Shown here one piece after another: positions 34,801 to 43,758 of a stretch of 64,000 bases of DNA (the stretch's first letter is position 1; the number at the start of each line of letters is the position of its first letter). The notes under the pieces were generated by a model. The model had not been told where the DNA came from and ran no database searches. It was given only the letters and a program-made list of their open reading frames with translations. The stretch is from NCBI GenBank assembly GCA_965644295.1, contig CBFFRP010000119.1, positions 62,001 to 126,000 of the forward strand. Reading direction: 5' to 3'. Both the position numbers and the translations under genes were made by a program. This stretch comes from Paraphysomonas bandaiensis (lineage: Eukaryota > Chrysophyceae).

Positions 34801-35774
34801 CATAGTTTTGGATTAATAGGCCTCGCCTTGGGTTTGATCCGATCCGGAAGTGTATCTTTCCACTTAATTTTTAAAGGTTCAACACCTTTTACACCAGACC
34901 ACTCATCTGGTACAAAGACTTTAACCGCTTTAGTTCGTAGGAGATGCATCACATTTGTTTGTTCCTTCATCTCGCTACTAACATGGGTCTCCAACAACTG
35001 TTCATAGTCTTTTAAAGCTTCCGCTCTAGTCTTTCCTAAGAATACCAAAGCTTCTTTAAATTGAACCGGCAATTCGGAATCCTCTTCTTCCGGTGCAATT
35101 TGAGTACTCGCTTTAGACCATGGTTCCACTATTTGTCCATGCTCTAAACCAGACAAATCATCATGAGTCGAAATCTTCTTGGCATCTGTTTCTATCTCAT
35201 AAGATGTTTGTTCAAAAGCATGCCTCATCAGTTCACACATAAAGGGATATAAAGTACCAGTAAGTGCCGGCAATCCAAGTATGACATCATTATGTTTCAT
35301 GTCAATAATTAGGAAATCCCCTTTGAACTGATACTGTTTTCCATAAGGGTCAGCCAACAAAAGATTGAGTCTGACTCCTTGTGTGACTGTTTTTATAGTA
35401 GTACTATCCGCCAATACTACTCTATGATTCGCATCGTATAAAAATTCGGGGTTTAGCTCTGGCATTAAACTCTCAACCAGACCCCTAGACACATAGTTGG
35501 CTGAAAGCGCTCCCGTATCGCAAAGTACGGTGATCAATTTTTCCGAATTCTCTCTCAAATTATTGTTCATTATTAGCTTAGCTACAGTATGTGCTGATGT
35601 CATTTTTCGCGTATTAGGAAAGCAAGCATACAGCTTAGCTTGCCCCTCGGTTTGCACAGAACACAATGCCGCCGTGAATGTAGACTCTTCAAATTGTAAG
35701 CAACAATCGTCATCCCCGTCACACCCATTAACTACACTGACATCCTGCGCTCCCCGCACGCAATGGTCCTTCCA
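31806..35774 (-). CDS. Gypsy-C pol: protease, RT, RNase H, integrase, C-terminal extension
   Basis: Follows gag in the same frame after a single UGA (35775-35777). There is no ATG near the pol start; the first lies about 50 codons in. Domains: protease VLCDTGALSANYV; RT with RFCGDYVKIN, DLTNAFHQIPLD and an active-site stretch IVIFDNMLILA (Asn where YxDD has the second Asp); RNase H LRTDASELGIGSVLLQ and TIETDHNNLLW; integrase zinc domain and DDE (DAVEITPHG, ISDQGPDLT, SERTIGEV); then PGDLVLFDKGAKVHPKMSHR and about 200 residues including a chromodomain-like VIDTILYYRGDRDTR. Compared with gypsy-B it lacks seven residues just before the first integrase Asp. No internal stops. Confidence 0.9.
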   Translation of the reverse strand, partial: WKDHCVRGAQDVSVVNGCDGDDDCCLQFEESTFTAALCSVQTEGQAKLYACFPNTRKMTSAHTVAKLIMNNNLRENSEKLITVLCDTGALSANYVSRGLVESLMPELNPEFLYDANHRVVLADSTTIKTVTQGVRLNLLLADPYGKQYQFKGDFLIIDMKHNDVILGLPALTGTLYPFMCELMRHAFEQTSYEIETDAKKISTHDDLSGLEHGQIVEPWSKASTQIAPEEEDSELPVQFKEALVFLGKTRAEALKDYEQLLETHVSSEMKEQTNVMHLLRTKAVKVFVPDEWSGVKGVEPLKIKWKDTLPDRIKPKARPINPKLWEASEKEFRRLCGYFYRKSRSPWASCLVVAPKATPPYIRFCGDYVKINDHMHVGNYTIPNVKHELDKIINFPYYLDIDLTNAFHQIPLDEETSEKLSIQTPWGQFAPNFMPEGIAPATGVLQEVVREIFADFSDWAIVIFDNMLILANDPQDAYEKLERVIDRCLERNIKLKMAKSWLGFKKVNFFGYVCKHKSYEVCPDKKEALANIPMPSSTKQARSLLGKGVFFSSFTPKYSDLVGHLTDLTKKSFNWNKSTWRHDYEAEYKRFIKGLQDACELFYPDYELEWILRTDASELGIGSVLLQRKVLPSGEAQLQPIAFISKKFSEQAMKWATIEQEGYGIYYSVKQLAYYLVGKQFTIETDHNNLLWMEASEVPKIVRWRIFLQSFNFKIRHISGAQNWLADWLSREHQLAYLSGMFLDDSMWDDAYFLGEDCQDSEYFSFLGNFMDPLDLSDQEQPSMNISREECLREVHNSRVGHLGGKATWIRLNKRFPGHGIPYQVVAEYISNCPTCVKTRLAMKEALIPIVRNLKPPIDAVEITPHGKDGYTHINVIVNLHTKLVFLEPVKGVTALNLANTVWKYWSYYGHTDVVISDQGPDLTSDLFQQLTEYMGMRHTFSIANRHANGSERTIGEVVRHLRALVYDASERQERTDVFEDPSWIASVQHILNSEVSSETGFSPFELTFGSEDKRYFNVDTDSVSQDAHARLKRFNDNLRELRAASHAYQQRLVQERASQGIPADKQNRYQPGDLVLFDKGAKVHPKMSHRYMGPFKVISQYKNDIDCRHLVTGQVVKVDVREVKLFAGDQDTAYNMACRDHEQHVIDTILYYRGDRDTRTSLVFTVKFQDGDVRDIPFSKDIFDSIPYADFCSRKRYLYHLIYPVKEAKEYIAKIRKQPITSFQPGDEAYVDLRVFGDLWYESLELPDSHFITYVARFVFTHWYHKSSKRILSTKNVMTKQTFRLDNYHIHCFAHKEFDSSTMVLVDEEFASKFPQVNQSV

Positions 35775-36967
35775 TCAAGGTCGGGAATCACCGAAGCGAT
35801 CCCTTCTCAAGATAGAAGTTGGATTGGATCTACCAGTGGAACCATCCTCAGCTTTCAGGAAAGCATTGAGCTTATCCCTCATCTCAACAGCCGAGGTTCT
35901 CAAGCACTGAGAATTGTGGTTGTATTTGCACTGTGGCTTGTTGCATTTCCCGTACAACATCTGCCTCAGGCAACCGAATTTCTCAACTCTCGAACTCGTA
36001 TCACCAGCAGGTTTATCCTGAGAAGAAGCCATAAAAGAAACCTCTTGCTCATTAACAACTGCTGTGGGATCAGGTTCCAGATCCTGCGATGATGTAACGT
36101 CCTTGGCTGAGCCACGACGTAAATCAATGTTACCCTCTTCATCATCTGAAGAACTAGGGTATTCGAGATTTATCTGCTCCGGACCTCGATCAAAATCCGA
36201 ATCATCAGAAACATATCCATCAATGTGAGTGAGAGCATGTGAATCTCTGTTATTCCGATGATCATAGTCCTTGTAAGAAGTAGACCGCATCGGAGACGGA
36301 TGTTTCTCATTATTCTTGGAAAACAAATCCCTTTTCCGTTTGTTGTACTCATCAAGTTTGTTTTTAGCCTCAATGTTAGCCTCAAACGGTAACTGACGAG
36401 CTGCTAAGCAAATCTGATAATGATCTACTAAAATAGCCGTAAATTCATCGAAGAACTCGTTCATCGTGTCAAACTGTAGTTTATTCATGCACCCAAAGAC
36501 ATAACGAACATAATCCCTATCGTTCAAGTTTTTGAATAGTCTTACGAGCCCATATTCTTTGTCATCTACTCTTGGACACCAATCCTTATTAAACTCCAAC
36601 ATAATGGATAACATGGTTCGAAACAAATCAATAAGTTTCAACTGTTGGAAGTAAAACTGTTCGAACGTGACAGTTGTCACTTTCCTCCACTCCATAATCT
36701 TTATGTGTCTAAGAGAATCTCGTAGCTCCTCATAGAATCCCACACAATTAAAAACCCGAGTTTCTTTGGCTATTACACGCAGTAAGTCGGACAAATCCAT
36801 CTCTGAAATCTCCGCATGACCGAGATGATATACTTCTCTTAGATGATCTCTTAATTCTCCAGAAACAACCTTTTGTAGACGCACAGTGGTCTGTTCCTCT
36901 TCTTGAAAATCCAAGATTTGTTTGACAGCTCTAGCCACTTTAGAAAGCTTAAGTTCATTGATACGAA
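35775..36967 (-). CDS. Gypsy-C gag, C-terminal part (split by gypsy-B)
   Basis: About 397 residues in frame with the N-terminal part at 42783-43398 once gypsy-B and one copy of its 4-bp TSD are removed. Helical Gag core (RVFNCVGFYEELRDSLRHIK; FDTMNEFFDEFTAILVDHY), an acidic Ser/Asp linker, then a CCCH-type finger CLRQMLYGKCNKPQCKYNH (CX8CX4CX3H) close to the C-terminus instead of the usual CCHC knuckle. Ends RFGDSRP then UGA, with pol continuing in frame. The apparent Met start MEKCFNNNT at 37088 belongs to the gypsy-B LTR and is not a genuine gag start. Confidence 0.85.
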
Positions 36968-37972
36968 TATAACAACACCCGGTTTGATAACCAGGGTGTT
37001 GGCTCGTAAACAATAAAACTACAATAACACCTACACTGAACCAACAAAGAACAGTAATAACGGTATTATTATTAAAACACTTTTCCAAGTCTAGACCTAA
37101 ACTTAGTTAGTGACTCCCGCAAAGAGCCACCGCGCAATGGTATACCGCCGGCACCCAAGATCACTAGCACCAAGCTTTGGTCTAACTTAAAACAAGTGAT
37201 AAACACCATAGAAGCATATATGCACACACACACACTCCTAACATGGTACAACACACGTGGTGTCATCACACCACCACAGGTTGCGTAACTCTTCAATCAA
37301 AACTGAAAAATACACAGCAACCTGATAGGGAGTGACTCACCAGCATATGCCGAGAGTACACCGTATACTACGTATCTATACCCTACCAGAGACTGAAAAC
37401 CCCCTAATCCAGGAAATACATAAATACGGTACGTATAGTACGTATAGTACGCACACCACATTTGCAATCGAACCCCAATAAGCCTTGCATAAACACTCGT
37501 GCACCTCAAGTGTACAATAGCGACTTCTCTCTTATGATGGTCACATGTACTTGCCCCCCTATAGGGTAGTACGGGTAATACATGTATGTATGTATATGGA
37601 AGTATATACTGCAACTGCTATACAGGAATACGGGCCCACATAACTTTGATATAAATTTGCAGCAGGTTTCACATCGACCGAAGTCACCAGCAGCAGATCA
37701 TAGTCGTACATCATCATCAGCAGATAAAATTGGACATCATACCCGAACGTTGGCTCAATATGTAGGTACACTGTGGTACATTACCAATGTCCAAATGGTG
37801 TTGCATAATATGTATCCTGAACACAATGAAGGTCCTAAAGCAATATATAGGGTCCTGATATAGGGTCCTAAACCAACATAGGGTCCTAAAAGTCAATGTA
37901 ACCATGCATGTGACTCAATAGCGTGATACTATAGCCACGTAGATAGGGCATGGGAAATGCCACGTGGTCACA
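36968..37972 (-). repeat. Gypsy-B 3' LTR
   Basis: Includes a hairpin at 36973-37001 and a cluster of AGGGTCCT direct repeats at 37825-37890. Polypurine tract at 37973-37986. Confidence 0.9.
36973..37001 (-). other. Conserved hairpin at the gypsy LTR 3' end
   Basis: Stem CAACACCC/GGGTGTTG enclosing GGTT-ATCA-AACC, about 12 bp with one bulged base. The counterpart in gypsy-C (43764-43792) has a different outer stem that still pairs on the transcribed strand. Confidence 0.65.
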
Positions 37973-38159
37973 CTGCCTCCTCCCCCGTTTTGGTTGTCTA
38001 CAGAATAGCATGCCTCCGGTATTCACAAATGCCAACGGGACTAGGTGTTACGTAGCCGTCAAAACGAAAATCCCCGGAGAATTATAAGTTATATAATAAT
38101 AATTTGATATGGAATAGAATTGAGAGAGCAATAAGAATAATATGTGTCTAGCGTGGAAC

Positions 38160-41100
38160 TTAATAAGACGCACGGACCTGAGGATATTTGTTGGCAAAAT
38201 CCTCGTCCACGAGTACCATTGTGCTAGCATTCACCTCGGAATGAACAAAGCAATGCACTAGGTAATTATCATAACGGTAGGTACGGAGAGTGAGAAGATC
38301 CTTCACCGATAAAACCCGCTTAGAGCTCTTGTGATACCAGTGTGTGAACTGGATAGGAGCTACATAAGTAATGAGATGAGAATCTGGTAATTCCAACTCA
38401 TCGTACCAAGCATCACCATAAATTCGCAAATCAACATAGGCTAGATCACCAGGTTGAAACTGAGTGATCGGTTGCCGGCGGAAATCCGCGATGTATTTCT
38501 TTGCATAGTCAGCAGTATAAATAAGATGGTAAAGATATCGTTTTCGAGAACAAAATTCAGCATAAGGAACAGAATCAAAAATATCCTTGCTGTAAGGAAC
38601 TTCTCGGACATCTCCATCTTGAAAACGCACAGTGAAAACCATGGTAGATCGAACCTCTCTATCACCACGATAATAAAGAATTTCATCAATAACATGTTGA
38701 TCCTGATCGCGTAAAGCCATTTTATAAGCAGTATCAGAATCTCCCGGAAACAATTTAACATCGCTCACGGAAACACGAACCACTTGCCCAGTGGCGAGAT
38801 GTTGACAATCTACGTCATTCTTGTATTGGGACTTGACTGAGAAAGGTCCCATATACCGGTGAGACATCTTAGGATGAACCTTTGCCCCTTTGTCAAATAA
38901 GACAAAATCTCCCGGTTGATACCTATTCTGTCTATCGGGATGCACACCTGTTCCTGCCCTCTCCGTGGCTAACTTTTGCTGATAAGCTTTGGAAGCCTCT
39001 CGGAGTTGGGCTAACTGATCATTAAGCGCAGTGAGTCGAGCATGCGCCCGATCTGGAAGGTCTTTGAGATCCATGTTCAAATAGTCAAGATCCTTTGAGC
39101 CAAACGTCAACTCAAAAGGCGAAAATCCTGTTTCCGAAGACACTTCAGAATTTAGAAGATATTGAACACTTGCTAACCAACTAGGGTCCTCAAAGATGTC
39201 TTTTCGTTCCTCCCGTTCACTGTAATCATAGACCAGAGCACGTAGATGTCGAACTACTTCTCCAATAATTCTTTCACATCCATTTGCATGGCGATTGGCA
39301 ATACTAAAAGTGTGCCGAACACCCATGTACTCCGTCAACTGTTTGAACAAATCTGAAGTCAAATCCGGTCCTTGATCCGAGATTATTAGATCGGTGTGAC
39401 CGTAATGACTCCAGTATTTCCATATAGTATTTGCAAGATTAAGAGCCGTCACACCTTTGACAGGTTCAAGGTACACAAACTTGGTGAAAAGATTGACCAC
39501 CACGTTGATATGTGTATATCCCTCTGCACCGTGAGGTGTAATCTCAACAGCATCTATACCAATCGCGCTACGAGCATTTGGGGGCTTGAGATTTCGTACG
39601 ATCGGAATAAGAGCCTCCTTCATAGCCAACCTCGTTTTCACACAATTTGGGCACTTAGAGATATAATCCTCAACAACCTTGTAAGGAATATTATGACCCG
39701 GGAACTCTTTGTTTAAGCGTATCCAGGTAGCCCTTCCCCCCATGTGTCCAACTCGCGCGTTATGAACCTCACGCAACGCCGTCTCCGGTGATACATGAGA
39801 TGTTGGAGGGTCCCCAATCTCTCGATCATCCGGGTTCATAAAGTTACCCAGAAAGTTAAAGTACTCATACTCATTACAGTCATCCCCCATGAAATAGGCG
39901 TCATCATATTCCTCCTCTGGGAATATTCCAGAGAGTATAGCAACCTGATGCTCTCTAGATAACCAGTCCGCCAACCAATTCTTGGCACCAGATATATGAC
40001 GAATGCTGAAGTTGAAAGACTGCAAGAATATCCTCCATCGTGTAATCTTTGGAACATCCGAAGATTCCATCCACAATAAATTGTTATGGTCGGTCTCAAT
40101 TGTGAATTGCTTGCCTATTAAGTAATAAGCCAAGTGTTTAACACTGTAGAAAATTCCATATGCCTCTTGCTCTATAGTTGACCACTTCTGAGCTTGGGCA
40201 GAAAACTTTTTGGAAATGAAAGCTATAGGCTGCCACTGTATGCTCCCATCCTCTAATATTTTCTTTTGCAATAACACTGAACCTATTCCCAACTCACTAG
40301 CGTCAGTACGCAATGTCCACTCAAGATTATAATCCGGATAAAACAGCTCACAAGCGTCTTGTAGTCCAGCAATGAAACGACGATACTCTGCCTCGTAGTC
40401 ATGCCGCCATGTGGACTTATCCCAATTGAAACTCGACTTTGTCATGTCAGTCAAGTGAGCAACTAAATCAGAGTATCTAGGCGTAAAACTAGAAAAGAAT
40501 ACCCCTTTACCCAGCAACGATCTGGCCTGTTTGGTGTTAGTAGGCATTGGAATCTTGCCGAGAGCCTCCTTCTTATCGGGATTAACCTCATATGACTTGT
40601 GACGGCAAACATATCCAAAGAAATCCACCTTTCTAAACCCCAACCAGCTTTTTGGCATCTTAAGTTTCACATTCCTTTCAATACATCTGTCAATGATCTT
40701 CTCGAACTTCTCATAAGCATCCCTGGCATCATTAGCCAATATAAGCATGTTATCGAAAATGACTATGGCCCACTCAGAGAAATCATCGAATATTTCTCTC
40801 ACAGTTTCCTGTAAAACACCCGTGGCCGGAGCAATACCCTCTGGCATGAAATTAGGAGCAAATTGCCCCCAAGGCGTCTGAATTGATAGGCGCTCAGAAG
40901 TTTCATCATCTAATGGAATTTGATGAAAAGCATTTGTTAAATCTATATCCATGTATAGCGGAAAGTTGATAATCTTGTCCAACTCATGCTTAACATTAGG
41001 AATCGTATAATTTCCCACTTCCATGTGCTTGTTAATTTGCACATAGTCACCACAAAAACGGATGTATGGAGGAGTGGCTTTGGGAGCAACCACTAGGCAT

Positions 41101-41648
41101 GAAGCCCAAGGAGACCGACTCTTTCGGTAGAAATAGCCACACAGTCGCCGAAACTCCTTCTCCGAAGCCTCCCACAGCTTAGGATTGATCGGGCGAGCCT
41201 TTGGTTTCATTCGGTCCGGGAGAGTGCTTTTCCATTTTAGAGACAAAGGGTCCACACCTCTCACACCGCTCCATTCGTCAGGCACGAACACTTTTTCAGC
41301 CTTCGTTGACAACAATTCCATAATCTTAGTTTCACTTTTCATTTCATCGCTGACATGAGTCTCTATCTGCTCATGATAGTCTTGGAGGGCTTCCTCCCTA
41401 GACTTTCCTAAGAATGTCAACGCATCCTTGAATTGAACCGGTAACTCAGTTTCCTCATCCTCTGGGGCAATAGCATCACTCGCTCTTGACCATGGGTGCA
41501 CACGGTCATCAGAGTCAACCGTGTCCCCTGCCAGAGATGACAACACATTCGAATTTTCATTATCGGAGACACCCTCGATTTGAGTGTCATGTGCCTCACG
41601 CATAACAGCACACATGAAAGGATATAATTTCCCAGTCAGCGCAGGCAA
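38160..41648 (-). CDS. Gypsy-B pol, 5'-truncated (RT, RNase H, integrase)
   Basis: Uninterrupted frame of about 1162 codons homologous throughout to gypsy-C pol. It begins at LPALTGKLYPFMC, downstream of the protease active site. RT motifs RFCGDYVQIN and IVIFDNMLILA (same Asn variant as gypsy-C), RNase H LRTDASELGIGSVLLQ, integrase DAVEITPHG, ISDQGPDLT and ERIIGEV, and the same long C-terminal extension ending FANKYPQVRASY. The frame is preserved despite loss of gag and despite many differences from gypsy-C. The start is uncertain because the junction with the leader fuses noncoding sequence to the pol frame. Confidence 0.88.
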   Translation of the reverse strand: MPALTGKLYPFMCAVMREAHDTQIEGVSDNENSNVLSSLAGDTVDSDDRVHPWSRASDAIAPEDEETELPVQFKDALTFLGKSREEALQDYHEQIETHVSDEMKSETKIMELLSTKAEKVFVPDEWSGVRGVDPLSLKWKSTLPDRMKPKARPINPKLWEASEKEFRRLCGYFYRKSRSPWASCLVVAPKATPPYIRFCGDYVQINKHMEVGNYTIPNVKHELDKIINFPLYMDIDLTNAFHQIPLDDETSERLSIQTPWGQFAPNFMPEGIAPATGVLQETVREIFDDFSEWAIVIFDNMLILANDARDAYEKFEKIIDRCIERNVKLKMPKSWLGFRKVDFFGYVCRHKSYEVNPDKKEALGKIPMPTNTKQARSLLGKGVFFSSFTPRYSDLVAHLTDMTKSSFNWDKSTWRHDYEAEYRRFIAGLQDACELFYPDYNLEWTLRTDASELGIGSVLLQKKILEDGSIQWQPIAFISKKFSAQAQKWSTIEQEAYGIFYSVKHLAYYLIGKQFTIETDHNNLLWMESSDVPKITRWRIFLQSFNFSIRHISGAKNWLADWLSREHQVAILSGIFPEEEYDDAYFMGDDCNEYEYFNFLGNFMNPDDREIGDPPTSHVSPETALREVHNARVGHMGGRATWIRLNKEFPGHNIPYKVVEDYISKCPNCVKTRLAMKEALIPIVRNLKPPNARSAIGIDAVEITPHGAEGYTHINVVVNLFTKFVYLEPVKGVTALNLANTIWKYWSHYGHTDLIISDQGPDLTSDLFKQLTEYMGVRHTFSIANRHANGCERIIGEVVRHLRALVYDYSEREERKDIFEDPSWLASVQYLLNSEVSSETGFSPFELTFGSKDLDYLNMDLKDLPDRAHARLTALNDQLAQLREASKAYQQKLATERAGTGVHPDRQNRYQPGDFVLFDKGAKVHPKMSHRYMGPFSVKSQYKNDVDCQHLATGQVVRVSVSDVKLFPGDSDTAYKMALRDQDQHVIDEILYYRGDREVRSTMVFTVRFQDGDVREVPYSKDIFDSVPYAEFCSRKRYLYHLIYTADYAKKYIADFRRQPITQFQPGDLAYVDLRIYGDAWYDELELPDSHLITYVAPIQFTHWYHKSSKRVLSVKDLLTLRTYRYDNYLVHCFVHSEVNASTMVLVDEDFANKYPQVRASY

Positions 41649-41778
41649 CCGAAGGCAACAGACAACAAGCCCAGAGAATCAAGCCCAAAGAAGCGTGTCG
41701 CAGTTAGTTTCTTATAAGAGTGTGAAACAACAGCGCAAAGACAGAAATTTCTGTACGAGCAGTAAAGTAAATATTTAC

Positions 41779-42778
41779 TATAACAACACCCGGTTTGATA
41801 ACCAGGGTGTTGGCTCGTAAACAATAAAACTACAATAACACCTACACTGAACCAACAAAGAACAGTAATAACGGTATTATTATTAAAACACTTTTCCAAG
41901 TCTAGACCTAAACTTAGTTAGTGACTCCCGCAAAGAGCCACCGCGCAATGGTATACCGCCGGCACCCAAGATCACTAGCACCAAGCTTTGGTCTAACTTA
42001 AAACAAGTGATAAACACCATAGAAGCATATATGCACACACACACACTCCTAACATGGTACAACACACGTGGTGTCATCACACCACCACAGGTTGCGTAAC
42101 TCTTCAAAACTGAAAATACACAGCAACCTGATAGGGAGTGACTCACCAGCATATGCCGAGAGTACACCGTATACTACGTATCTATACCCTACCAGAGACT
42201 GAAAACCCCACAATCCAGGAAATACATAAATACGGTACGTATAGTACGTATAGTACGCATACCACATTTGCAATCGAACCCCAATAAGCCTTGCATAAAC
42301 ACTCGTGCACCTCAAGTGTATAATAGCGACTTCTCTCTTATGATGGTCACATGTACTTGCCCCCCTATAGGGTAGTACGGGTAATACATGTGTGTATGTA
42401 TATGGAAGTATATACTGCAACTGCTATACAGGAATACGGGCCCACATAACTTTGATATAAATTTGCAGCAGGTTTCACATCGACCGAAGTCACCAGCAGC
42501 AGATCCTAGTCGTACATCATCATCAGCAGATAAAATTGGACATCATACCCGAACGTTGGCTCAATATGTAGGTACCCTGTGGTACATTACCAATGTCCAA
42601 ATGGTGTTGCATAATATGTATCCTGAACACAATGAAGGTCCTAAAGCAATATATAGGGTCCTGATATAGGGTCCTAAACCAACATAGGGTCCTAAAAGTC
42701 AATGTAACCATGCATGTGACTCAATAGCGTGATACTATAGCCACGTAGATAGGGCATGGGAAATGCCACGTGGTCACA
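41779..42778 (-). repeat. Gypsy-B 5' LTR
   Basis: 1000 bp, close match to 36968-37972. Confidence 0.9.
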
Positions 42779-42782
42779 CGAA

Positions 42783-43398
42783 CTTTGCAAGTTCTTTCCT
42801 CACGCATTACAACAGTCTGTTGCACATTTGGAAGGTTGGCATTCTTTTTCAATTCCCTGAACAGCTTCCCAGGTTTCTTGCCTCCTAACAGAGCTTGAGT
42901 TCTAGTAGGGAATTCAGAAGCCACCTGCTGATCACCATCCTCCTCAGCATTACCATTTGACTGAGCAGTAGAAGTATCTTCCTCCTCCAACAATTCTCTT
43001 ACAGATTCATCCCGCCAAGGAGTGCGATAGTGCTCCGCCAGATTATGCAGAGTAGAGTATCTCCTTGTATCACGTTTCTTTACCGGTTTCGGTAACGTGT
43101 CAGGAACTGTAGGTGTTCCTTTCGTAACTGTTTCATCCGCCCCTGGGATATTTTGATCTTCCCTTAAAATCGTGGGGCTTTGCGCTCTAGAGCCGACAGG
43201 TGTACCTCTACGTGAGGCTCGCTCTTCGAGTCGCGTGACTCTCAACGTTAAGTCATCTATTCTCGTATCGAATTTCCTTTCCAAGGCATCGAAACGTGCA
43301 AGAATGATTTCGAGCATTGAAGGCTCTAGATCCTCCTTAACACTGCCTTCAGAACCAGAGTGGCTCTTAGGGCTACTCCTACCAACAGGAGTTTGCAT
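42783..43398 (-). CDS. Gypsy-C gag, N-terminal part
   Basis: Starts MQTPVGRSSPKSH; a coiled-coil stretch (ILARFDALERKFDTRIDDL) follows, then Thr/Pro- and Glu-rich linkers and LFRELKKNANLPNVQQTVV. After RTCKV the frame runs into the gypsy-B LTR; the true continuation starts at 36967. Frame and TSD agree exactly, so gag was intact when gypsy-B arrived. Confidence 0.85.
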
Positions 43399-43758
43399 CT
43401 TCCACCTTAGTTGCTGTTACACTCTTTAGTTTATATACCCACACGATTTTTCACCTCAGAGTTACGCAGCTCCCTTGGCTTCAGAGACTAACAAAGATCG
43501 ACAAGGAGGGAATTAAAAATTCGCTCACAGGTCTCAATGAAATAACTCAAATCCAGTCCCCAGTCCCCCGGAAGAAACTGACAAATCCACAGACCTGCGT
43601 AAGAATCCACCAAGACACCAAGACACCACTCAACACACTGACACAAGACACCCCTGCACAACGCACACAAGCAAGGCACACAGACAGGTCTATCTAAATG
43701 ATGTGTATCAAGAATTAATCACAAGAATTCTTGTGCGAGCAAATAAGTAAATATTTAC
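43399..43758 (-). other. Gypsy-C leader between 5' LTR and gag
   Basis: About 360 bp untranslated leader. The LTR-proximal 14 bases form the palindrome AGTAAATATTTACT (43746-43759, overlapping the LTR end), also present in gypsy-B (41766-41779). No TGG-type primer site is adjacent. Confidence 0.55.

Larger units (their letters stand above)
36968..42778 (-). mobile_element. Gypsy-B: gag-less Ty3/gypsy element inserted in gypsy-C gag
   Basis: LTRs 36968-37972 (1005 bp) and 41779-42778 (1000 bp), TSD 'cgaa' at 36964-36967 and 42779-42782. The interior holds a short leader (about 41650-41778) fused to a pol frame that starts inside the protease; gag and the protease Asp are deleted. The LTRs differ by about seven substitutions and two small indels. 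It cannot supply its own Gag or protease, so mobilisation would need a helper. Confidence 0.9.

Noticed and set aside
35775-37088. A gypsy gag gene starting MEKCFNNNT at 37088 and an element sharing one LTR with gypsy-B
   Set aside because: The first 40 codons are gypsy-B LTR. The target duplication 'cgaa' and exact reading-frame continuity with 42783-43398 show this is gypsy-C gag split by gypsy-B.
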